Shown here piece by piece: positions 18,935 through 25,849 of a stretch of DNA of 26,484 nt. Source of the stretch: Trichomonas tenax. Lineage: Eukaryota > Parabasalia > Trichomonadida > Trichomonadidae. The notes beneath the pieces were generated by a model that did not search any database, had not been told where the DNA came from, and saw only the letters and a list, made by a program, of their open reading frames with translations. The position numbers and the translations under genes are program-made. The stretch covers positions 1 through 26,484 of the forward strand of contig JALKBU010000736.1 of the NCBI GenBank assembly GCA_023091735.1, written 5' to 3'. The first letter of the stretch is position 1. Each line of letters opens with the position of its first letter.

Positions 18935-20370
18935 ACTGTTCAGTGAATCCAAAAGAACATAGTTTTCCATTTTTGCATTGATGAAATTTTTTAAAATTGA
19001 TATTAATATTTCAAACTTTCACAAAATATCACATTCGAAATGTTATATAATTCCTTAAAGTTTAAACTTCATTCATCATTGAATGAAAATGTTCATCTTT
19101 TATTTAAGTTTAAAAAGATAAGCCAAAAACATCATTGTTAATCAACATTCTATTAGCTGAGTCTATACTTTTAATATGGAACAATAAAACAATCTTCACA
19201 GATTCTGGAATAAATTTCAAGGAAATAATCACAAACAAACGTCATAGATCACTTCCATAGGTCTATGATTATCTAATATTGATGTTCTCAGTGAATAACT
19301 TTCGAATATCGAATTCTGTAATGTTTTCCAGCGTGATAATGCGATTTAAGCGAAAATTTCATATTAATTAATGTGCATAGAACCGAATTCCGAAGTCATT
19401 TTATAAAGAGGACAACTCAAACAATTTAAGAAAATGTCAGAAATATTTGAATATATCTGACATGTAAATTTTTAATTCAATCATCCCGAAAATTTTGTTT
19501 GATTCGTGTTCTACTGTCTGAGCAACATCCGAATTTTAACAAATTTCGTGTTTATCCTTCTGATCCACTTTCATGTTGTCTTTAGACTTAATCCACCTTC
19601 AATATTCCCTCTTTAGACACTTTTGGACCTATTCGCATCGAAATCGAAGCGAAACTTCTTCGAAAATATGAAAAAATGTAAATTTTTTTTTAAAAAAACT
19701 TAAAATCTTATGAATTTAGACTCTACTCAACTAGTACACCATAAATCTTTAACGTCGAAAAACAATTAAAATTTGTCGAAAAAATGTGAAAATTCTTCGT
19801 AATTTGGATCTCACTTATGATGTAGATACTAAATTTTAAATATTTTTAAGATTTAAAATTTGTTTTTCAAATTGTTATAAATTTAGATTCCATACATGAT
19901 GTAAATACTAAATTTCCACTTTTGGACGTTTTGAATATATTTTATTTCGTACGTTAAAACATTTTGAAAGAGTCAAAAAAACAACGGTTATAATAATCAA
20001 AAGTGATTCATGTTCATTGAAAAGGCTTCGAATTTTCGTAATTATTCTATTCAGCAGCTTTCTTTTGGCGTTTTTAAATAGATATTTTCTCTTAATTTGT
20101 CAATAATTGAATCCCTTCCCGGTGTAAGAGTTGAATTTTGTTTAATTTTGCTGTAATTTTACATAGCAAGACCACAGAATAATAGATTTTCTCTCTCCTT
20201 CTAATGAAGATAAGAGGCTGTATTTCTTGAAATATTATTTCTACTAAAAGCTTATCATTTATCTTTGTTTATAGCTAAAAAATAAGTGATTTTTAATACT
20301 TTTAGATTTAGTTTACATGTCAAATTTTATTTTGGGGTGTGATTCTTTTTGAACCCCCTTTTTTAAAAAT
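18935..20370. other. AT-rich spacer upstream of histone H3
   Basis: I see no gene here. Degenerate direct repeats of the word AATTTRGATTC... ATGATGTARATACTAAATTT occur near 19798 and 19879, with a weaker one near 19710. TGACATGTAAA (19458) and its inverse TTTACATGTCA (20312) are copies of the dispersed motif. Long purine and T runs flank 19675-19700. Confidence 0.4.
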
Positions 20371-20402
20371 GGCGGGAAAATTTGAATGAAATTGACAATT
20401 CA
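20371..20402 (+). promoter_or_regulatory. E2F-like site and Inr of histone H3
   Basis: GGCGGGAAAA (20371-20380; complement TTTTCCCGCC) fits an E2F/DP site. TCATTCTTTTT has its A at 20402, 13 bases before the H3 ATG, matching a trichomonad initiator and the same leader length as the Myb gene. Confidence 0.55.
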
Positions 20403-20414
20403 TTCTTTTTTGAG

Positions 20415-20831
20415 ATGGCTCGTACAAAGCAGACAGCTAGAAAGTCAACAGGTGGAAAAACCCCACGTAAGTCCCTCGGTGCCAAGGCTGCCCGCAAGTC
20501 AACACCAACAATCGACTCACAGGGCGCAAAGAAGCAGCACAGATTCAGACCAGGTACAGTTGCCCTCCGTGAAATCCGTAAGTACCAGAAGTCCACAGAT
20601 CTCTTGATCCGTAAGCTCCCATTCCAGCGTCTCGTCAGAGAAATCGCTTCTGGATTCCGTGGTGACCTTCGTTTCCAGTCTTCTGCCATCGCTGCCCTTC
20701 AGGAAGCTTCTGAGGCTTACCTCGTCGGCCTCTTCGAGGACACAAACCTTTGCGCCATCCACGCAAACCGTGTCACAATCATGGAGCGTGATGTCCAGCT
20801 CGCTCAGCGCATCCGTGGCGAGCGCAACTAA
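20415..20831 (+). CDS. Histone H3
   Basis: Core histone of 138 residues from ATG 20415 (the upstream in-frame TTG at 20382 is not a start). The tail keeps K4, K9, K14, K27/S28 and K36/K37 contexts ([26 protein letters not shown]), so the usual modification sites exist. Changes include T after K14, S-L-G in place of Q-L-A, and a linker [10 protein letters not shown] that is about two residues longer than canonical. The fold region retains [46 protein letters not shown] and the terminal RIRGER, with I-H-A-N-R and M-E-R-D-V changes in loop 2. GC content is clearly above the flanks, and the codons are strongly biased to C-ending ones, as in a highly expressed gene. It lies divergent from H4, 3.7 kb away. 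The stop TAA is followed by A. Confidence 0.98.
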   Translation: MARTKQTARKSTGGKTPRKSLGAKAARKSTPTIDSQGAKKQHRFRPGTVALREIRKYQKSTDLLIRKLPFQRLVREIASGFRGDLRFQSSAIAALQEASEAYLVGLFEDTNLCAIHANRVTIMERDVQLAQRIRGERN

Positions 20832-20960
20832 ATGCCATTTAAGGATTGTCTGATTTACGCTATTTTTAAACTATTTGACAAGATTTACATTATTTACTAA
20901 TTTTTTCATAATAAATAATGGGTTATAAAGTGCTCCTAATTCTACATGTGATTTCGAGAT

Positions 20961-21098
20961 TTAACATCCTCTAAGACAAAATTCTATTTTTTGAAAAATA
21001 TCTCGAAAAATAGATTCTATCTTTAAGATGTAACCAAGCTCATCCCAAAGTTCTGTAAAAGAATCATCGTTCTCACTCTTTTGCTTAGGCTCAGTCAT
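20961..21098 (-). CDS. Small hypothetical protein, 45 aa
   Basis: ATG at 21098 opens a 45-codon frame ending at TAA 20961-20963. The first half is acidic and hydrophilic (MTEPKQKSENDDSFTELWDE), and the second half has hydrophobic/aromatic residues suited to a helix. The codon use is less AT-biased than the spacer. TCATGTTC lies about 14 bases before the ATG and could serve as a degenerate initiator. It sits alone between histone H3 (3' to 3') and the coiled-coil gene. No family is recognised. It could be a real short gene, or the first exon or 5' piece of a truncated one. Confidence 0.4.
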   Translation of the reverse strand: MTEPKQKSENDDSFTELWDELGYILKIESIFRDIFQKIEFCLRGC

Positions 21099-21245
21099 CT
21101 AAACAGGGAACATGAGCAGCAGAATCGCTAAATTTACGGCCTATGGACAGTCAATGGCTTCGTTAATACATTCTTAGTCAATGGCAATTGGAAATGTAAA
21201 AAAGCAATAACAATACTAAAAAAACAATTTTATAATATATATATA

Positions 21246-22730
21246 TCAAACATTGTGAATAATCCTAATAACAGCATTCGCAATATCCTCTGGAGTAGCA
21301 TTGAGAGGAAGACCCATTTCTTCTCTGAGTATTCTAAATGCATCATTGACTTCAAGGAATTGCTGCAATTCTTCTTCCGTTAGATTGTCTTCCATAGAGA
21401 CTTTAATAGAAGCCATCTCTTTGTTGCAGATCTCTATCGATGACTTAAGTAACTCGTTCTCTTGCCGAAGATGTTCTAAATGATTTCCGCACTCATTCAG
21501 CAGGTTTTGAAGCCTTTTGTTTTCCTTTGAACAATACCTCTTTGTTGTCTCTAAATCACGCAGTTTGTCTAAATCTTTGCTCAATAGAGAACGTTCTTCT
21601 TCGAGTTCTTTTATTTTGTCATTTTTATCTGATATTGTGTTTTCGAGTTCTTGTAGATGAACTTTATCTCTCTGTATGTCCTGCAATGATGCATCGTATT
21701 CTGTTCTTAATTCTGCGAGTTTTTGCATATAATTTGTGTTATATTTTGTTATTTTTTTAACTTCTTCCTGCTTTTCGATAATTTGCTGTTGAATAGACTC
21801 CATTTTCCTTTTTGCTGCGAATTGGTTCTTGGTATAGTCTGTACTCAGCGTATTCGGATTTGTTAAATCATCAATTTCTCTGTGCGTGTCATCGAGCTGG
21901 GATTCTATCTGATTTCGTGTCTCCAAGAGTTCCTCAATATCAAATTTGAGTTTATCGACTTGAACATGCAAATCTTCAATCTTTTTCAAATTTCTCGTAT
22001 CTAAAACGTGTAATTTAGACTTTAATGAATCTATTTTAGTATCAATTTCACCAATGGATTCGTTTAATCGTTCTACTGAATTCTTTCCTGTCATATTCGC
22101 AAACTTTTCTTGCAAATCTTCATAATTTTCCTCCATTTCGTGTAGTTTTGTCTTCAAAATATGTTCTTTCTCTATAGCTTCGTTTGCCGATTGTTTCTGT
22201 TGTGCGATTTGTTGTTCAGAGTCTTCTAAAGCTTCAGATAAAATATCTTTTAGTTTTTCGGATTTCTCAGAGAGTTGTTTGTTCTCTTCAATGAGCGTAG
22301 TTAAGTCTTTTGACATCGTTTCGATGTCTTTCTTCGTCTGTTCTGACGTATTTTGGCTGAAATTTTTACCAAAAATCATGAAAATATCATCGAATGTCGT
22401 AATTCCTGCATCGTATTTCTGTGCGACTGTAAAAAGTTCCGTTAAATCGTGTTCATAAGTCTCTGCGAGTTTTTGATTTGATTTATAATTTATCAAAGAT
22501 TGACGTAATGCGATATTCATTGATAATTCGCTCTTGAAAAGATCAAATAAAACGTTTAATAGTTTGTATGAGTTCCCTTGATGCTTTTTTGGCGTATAAT
22601 TCGATAAAAATTCTTCAACTTCTTTCGCTTTCATTATAATTTCTTCTTGGTCACGTTCCAATTCGGATATTGATGCACTTTTCGATCCTGAACTCATCGA
22701 TGCCGAATCTTCATAAATCTCTGTGCTCAT
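21246..22730 (-). CDS. Coiled-coil protein, 494 aa
   Basis: ATG at 22730, TGA at 21246-21248. A Ser-rich acidic head (about 1-35) precedes a helical region with FLSNYTPKK and LFDLFKSELSMNIALRQSL (about 40-95). From about residue 125 to 450 the sequence is nearly continuous heptad coiled coil, rich in Glu, Lys, Gln and Leu, interrupted near 295 by DDLTNPNTLSTDYTKN, a probable hinge. The last 40 residues (FLEVNDAFRILREEMGLPLN, then ATPEDIANAVIRI) form a compact helical end and not coiled coil, so it may be a small interaction domain. The overall plan resembles centrosomal or cytoskeletal rod proteins, but I cannot name a family. Trichomonads carry many such proteins in their axostyle and costa. 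The upstream sequence has a TTTCAAAAATAAAA stretch 14 bases before the ATG. Confidence 0.85.
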   Translation of the reverse strand: MSTEIYEDSASMSSGSKSASISELERDQEEIIMKAKEVEEFLSNYTPKKHQGNSYKLLNVLFDLFKSELSMNIALRQSLINYKSNQKLAETYEHDLTELFTVAQKYDAGITTFDDIFMIFGKNFSQNTSEQTKKDIETMSKDLTTLIEENKQLSEKSEKLKDILSEALEDSEQQIAQQKQSANEAIEKEHILKTKLHEMEENYEDLQEKFANMTGKNSVERLNESIGEIDTKIDSLKSKLHVLDTRNLKKIEDLHVQVDKLKFDIEELLETRNQIESQLDDTHREIDDLTNPNTLSTDYTKNQFAAKRKMESIQQQIIEKQEEVKKITKYNTNYMQKLAELRTEYDASLQDIQRDKVHLQELENTISDKNDKIKELEEERSLLSKDLDKLRDLETTKRYCSKENKRLQNLLNECGNHLEHLRQENELLKSSIEICNKEMASIKVSMEDNLTEEELQQFLEVNDAFRILREEMGLPLNATPEDIANAVIRIIHNV

Positions 22731-22927
22731 TCCGTTTTATTTTTGAAATTATGTCATGTAAATTTATAGTTCTGAAATGTAAAGTCCAATACTTCCGCAA
22801 AAGTGAAGAGGTCGACCCCTCAATTCTCACTTTTTCCCCTTCAAATATAATGTAAACATAAGAAAAAATCTGACATTTTGTGTAACACTTTTGTGCAACT
22901 CCATATTGGAGGCACAAACAGTAATTT

Positions 22928-23225
22928 TTAGTAGTTAATTTGGTTGGCGTAGGCTTCGACACAGGTGCGCAACCTAGTGTCCATCGAGTACAGAGATGCT
23001 GTAGTAATTCGTCGCTGATATTATCCCAGACTTGACGAACGCAGTCTTCGAGGGCGTCAACTGTGGTTGGGTACATCTCGGTGACGTGGATCTTCATTAT
23101 CGCCTAGAGATTCTTGATGAGGTTGAGATCATGGCTGTTGGCGGGCCACTCGAGGGCCTCTGCCTTGAACCACTCCGTCGTGACTTTGCTGACATGAGCC
23201 GGAACCTACCGGGGTAGAGGAAACG
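22928..23225 (-). pseudogene. Tc1/mariner transposase C-terminal remnant
   Basis: The minus-strand translation includes VPAHVSKVTTEWF, then LEWPANSHDLNLIKNL, the Tc1 signature WPANSPDLNPIENLW. After this, a helix with TTVDALEDCVRQVWDNIS matches the family's C-terminus, ending ...RLRTCVEAYANQINY at a TAA (22928-22930). It is disabled several ways. Two in-frame TAG codons occur (one at 23104-23106 where the Trp should be, another at the residue before VPAH). The Asp of the usual QDNAP motif is gone, the catalytic Glu codon is now Lys (23113-23115), and a one-base shift occurs near 23000. About 200 N-terminal residues are missing. The GC content is clearly higher than the neighbours, suggesting separate origin. 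Confidence 0.85.
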
Positions 23226-23624
23226 AGATGTTCTGCGCACTTGAAATAATGAGCCATTAAAACTTGGCAGTAAAATTTGTGTTTTTACGGAATTTTTTTG
23301 GCGCCGGTGGGATTTATTGATAGAAACGTCTTTCTTATCGTATGGAGGCTAATTTTTTCATATTATTAACGAAAAACTCCACCTCACATTTTGATTTTTT
23401 TAATGGAAGTGTTTCGTGACCCATTTTAATTGTGATCATTTGACATGTAATTTTCAAAAACTTGTCATTACAGCTGTACATTTTTGAAAATGTCATGTAA
23501 ATTGTAATCATGGCTTGTGTTTTTAACCTTAATAGTGTTTTTCAATAATTTCATATTGGTTATATAGCCTATTATCTATGAATGTGATTCTTCAAGTTAA
23601 AAGTGACATTATCCATTTTGATTC
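23226..23624. other. Spacer with dispersed-motif pair
   Basis: No gene is visible. TGACATGTAAT (23441) and TGTCATGTAAA (23491) flank an imperfect palindrome that includes ATTTTCAAAAA and TTTTTGAAAAT. The rest is AT-rich. Confidence 0.4.
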
Positions 23625-24030
23625 AATATTATCAGTCATAAATCTGTATATTGGTATGGGAATGGTATATATTCAGTAAGAACATCACTGTTCTATGGAT
23701 TAACTAATAGATCCATCCTTGTTGATACAACTGATGATTCAACAAAATTCTCAATTGTTTCAAGTACTTTCATCAATTCATCAGTCAATAATAACAGAGG
23801 TGTATCAATATTATTCGGCAGTAAAGGTAATTTCAGCATTGATAAACATGTGCAATTAAAAGTTTAACAACCGGAACAGATAATGGGGGAGTGTTTGCAG
23901 ACGTGACTGTTTCTTCATTAGTCAACTATGTTAATTCATATAATCCCATTTCAATTACAGATTGTGGAAAATTTGATCAAGACAATAATGTTATTTGGGG
24001 TCATGGATATTTGACTGCAAGTGCCATTGT
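23625..24030 (+). pseudogene. Surface-protein (beta-helix type) fragment
   Basis: Two frames join with a single-base shift near 23862. The first reads a Ser/Thr/Asn-rich stretch (KFSIVSSTFINSSVNNNRG, then ILFGSKGNFSIDK). The second continues TGTDNGGVFADVTVSSLVNY, then ISITDCGKFDQDNN. The rhythm of short hydrophobic strands ending in N or G, with single Cys, is that of right-handed beta-helix outer-surface proteins common in trichomonads. There is no start codon, signal peptide or membrane anchor. The fragment begins after a stop near 23616 and is cut at about 24030, where an unrelated minus-strand coding piece begins. Orientation and codon use are consistent with a decayed gene piece. Confidence 0.5.
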
Positions 24031-24325
24031 ATGTTGTGTCTCTCTTGATTTCCTGTCTTGCTCTTCACGAAGAGCAATCAAATTTTGAGATTCTTTTCTC
24101 TTCCCTTCGATTGACTCTTTCATCTGATTGATAACCGTATCAACTGCATTTTTCTGTTCCATGACTTGGTTGTTGGCTTCCGCTAGTGTCTGTTGGAAGT
24201 CATTTTGCTTTTCTTCCAGTGCTTGATTGCAAGCTATGATTTGTTGTTCTGTTTCATTTTGAACTACTGCAAGCTGGTTCGATTTCTCTTCGATGTGTTC
24301 CTGAAATTGCTGTTGGATATTTGCT
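24030..24325 (-). pseudogene. Coiled-coil gene fragment
   Basis: An open minus-strand frame runs through 24432 down to about 24001. Only the middle portion looks native: a Gln/Glu/Asn-rich heptad sequence (QQFQEHIEEKSNQLAVVQNE, EEKQNDFQQTLAEANNQVME, NQMKESIEGKRKESQNLI). Upstream of about 24325 the frame reads a CA microsatellite and a GC-rich hairpin, and downstream of about 24030 it reads antisense of the surface-protein piece. Both ends are therefore junctions and not protein termini. No domain identifies the parent gene. It is unlike the coiled-coil gene at 21246-22730 in sequence. Confidence 0.5.
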
Positions 24326-24341
24326 GTACACACACACATAT

Positions 24342-24374
24342 GGCGGCATGCCGGCGAGCAAGCTCGCCTCCGCC
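24342..24374. repeat. GC-rich hairpin at a composition boundary
   Basis: GGCGAGC (24353-24359) pairs with GCTCGCC (24362-24368) around AA, and an outer GGCGG/CCGCC pair flanks it. It follows a short CA repeat and marks the change to the less AT-rich block on the right. It is similar in kind to the stem at 7363-7379. Confidence 0.7.
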
Positions 24375-24508
24375 GCGGATCCAAGTCAGGATTCATGACC
24401 CCAAAATAAGGCGGGAGCTTTATTTTCCACATTTTAAGGTTAAGGTAGCAAAACGTGTTCGTACGTTTGTTTAAGGTTCGGCCAAAAAAACATGTGTCGC
24501 TTCTTGTT

Positions 24509-24585
24509 CTGTACGTTTATGAAAAGTGTCGAACAAGGAATTATTTTGAAAAATAGGGTCTGTACGTTAATGAAAAGTGTCAAAC
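24509..24585 (+). repeat. 26-bp direct repeat upstream of the 80-codon gene
   Basis: CTGTACGTT(T/A)ATGAAAAGTGTC(G/A)AAC occurs at 24509-24534 and 24560-24585, starts 51 bases apart, with two mismatches. A related GTACGTTTGTTTAAGG lies at about 24461. These lie 60-130 bases before the ATG at 24643 and could be a protein-binding control site or iterons. Confidence 0.65.
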
Positions 24586-24642
24586 CTCGTTATTTGGAAA
24601 TAATTTTATTTTTAAATTATTGTATTTTTTAAAAACGGTGAA

Positions 24643-24885
24643 ATGGGTCGTTCAGACGTTGCATGTCAAACAGAAACGTTCGCGGATAAATTTGATGTCG
24701 AACGATTTTTAATTTCGGAGTATCCTACGAAAAATAAGATTCTGGCTTCAGAAGTGTCGGAAGCTTATTTTCAAATGTTTGGGATCCGTAAATTTTACGA
24801 GGACTTCAAAAGAGAACTTAAACATTCATTCAACTATAAGCCGGTATCAATTAACAAAGTCAAATACATCCTAAGGATCCGGTAA
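24643..24885 (+). CDS. Small protein resembling a D5-helicase C-terminal tail
   Basis: ATG 24643 to TAA 24883-24885, 80 residues. After a short polar head (with DVACQTETFADKFD), the chain reads FLISEYPTKNKILASEVSEA, then FYEDFKRELKHSFNYKP, then INKVKYILRI. This order (aromatic helix, short helix with Ser/Glu, amphipathic helix ending K-x-x-F-N, two strands ending in K-Y-I-L) parallels the C-terminal part of the helicase frame at 25850-26056 (EHY, GIPCSDA, KSFQLQIKDKCN, RRVWCYILKD). Such tails in D5-like helicases form a winged helix. A free-standing copy would be a DNA-binding protein, but that is inference. It is transcribed opposite to the helicase. No Shine-Dalgarno-like or TCA initiator is evident. 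An AT-rich patch and the direct repeats at 24509-24585 lie upstream. Confidence 0.5.
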   Translation: MGRSDVACQTETFADKFDVERFLISEYPTKNKILASEVSEAYFQMFGIRKFYEDFKRELKHSFNYKPVSINKVKYILRIR

Positions 24886-25017
24886 TTTGAACGTTGTTAT
24901 TTTTGAAATTGTCGGAAGATGTAGGATTTCGCTATTTTTGATGTCGGACCTCGTTATTTTTATCGTTTTTGGTGGAAAATGGTCCGTTTTTGATGAAAAA
25001 GTGTTGTCGTCAGGGGG

Positions 25018-25123
25018 GTGGACCGGGTCGAGTGGACCGGGTCAGGACAGGGACTTCTGGCATTCAAAAATGGCAGGATTGGTCAAGGCCAGAAGTGTGG
25101 ACCGGGTCCGGGTGGACCGGGTC
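25018..25123. repeat. Four GTGGACCGGGTC copies
   Basis: Exact copies begin at 25018, 25032, 25097 and 25112, so they form two close pairs (starts 14 and 15 bases apart) 65 bases from one another. Each contains the palindrome GACC-G-GGTC. Between the pairs ACTTCTGGC (25053-25061) and GCCAGAAGT (25088-25096) are inverted repeats. The symmetric layout resembles an origin or a binding array. Confidence 0.8.
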
Positions 25124-25143
25124 GAACTTCCCTTAAAAATGGT

Positions 25144-25373
25144 GACAACATGACATTTTGACAACATACACCCCCTTTTTTGACGGTAAACTACGTTGTT
25201 CGTACATGAATATTACATGTTTTCGCTGGTTTGATTTTGATGTCAGCGCAAGCTGCTGAGGTCTGAAAGACCGATCGACCATTAATTTTACGGTGCATTT
25301 CATCATTTTTGACGTGAAAAATAATGTTTTACAGGGTTTTATATAATACCTGTTGTCAAAATGTCATGTTGTC
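25144..25373. repeat. 230-bp unit with 23-bp perfect terminal inverted repeats
   Basis: GACAACATGACATTTTGACA plus ACA (25144-25166) is the exact reverse complement of 25351-25373. The pairing extends outward over about four more bases (ATGGT with ACCAT) allowing one bulge. Inside, CAGC-GCAA-GCTG (25244-25255) and GGTC-TGAAA-GACC (25260-25272) are small stems. It could be a miniature transposable element or a structured control region. Confidence 0.75.
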
Positions 25374-25849
25374 AACCATACCATATCTTTACTGACCCAG
25401 GACAACCAGGACACATAAGGAAAATGATGAAAAACAGTGTTTTTTCATGAAAAAATGACCAAAAACGCTATTTTTGACGGGAAAATACACGAAAAACGCA
25501 AAAATGCAAAATTGACGACACGGTCCACTGTCCCAGGACACCTCAAAGTGAGGGGAGGGAAAAATGGGAAAAACAGAGGGAAAAAGGGATGTTATGCAGG
25601 GAAAACGTCAATGAAAAACATTAAAAACAAGTGTCGACATTCCCGCCAAATGAGGACACGTTCATGAGAACATTAAAAATAAATGATTTCACTTTGTAAT
25701 TAATGAGTTCTTGTAATTATAAATGAATGATAGCTCAATGATGAAATGACATTAACGGGGAAGGATGTTATGAACGCCGTCTGTTGTAAAACGAATTTGA
25801 AAATTAGATCCATTCGTTGGGGGGTCGAAATCAAAAATAAAAGCGATGT

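Larger units (their letters stand above)
24886..25849. other. Non-coding repeat block of the putative element
   Basis: Open frames here start with TTG or GTG and have unlikely compositions (Gly/Ser/Val/Lys runs), so I call none. The block contains palindromic GTGGACCGGGTC copies, a 230-bp inverted-repeat unit, a purine-rich tract at about 25540-25630, and repeated TTTTTGACGG words. Confidence 0.5.

Noticed and set aside
22711..22927. Extension of the Tc1 frame into the coiled-coil gene start
   Set aside because: The family C-terminus ends at TAA 22928-22930 in the corrected frame; the rest is open by chance after the frameshift.
25244..25280. Hammerhead-type ribozyme suggested by CTGA, a stem and GA
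   Set aside because: The CUGANGA and GAAA core boxes are not both present around the stem.
24887..25667. Gly/Ser-rich and Lys-rich frames at 24887-25153 and 25437-25667
   Set aside because: They start with TTG or GTG and arise from GGACCGGGTC repeats and a purine-rich tract.
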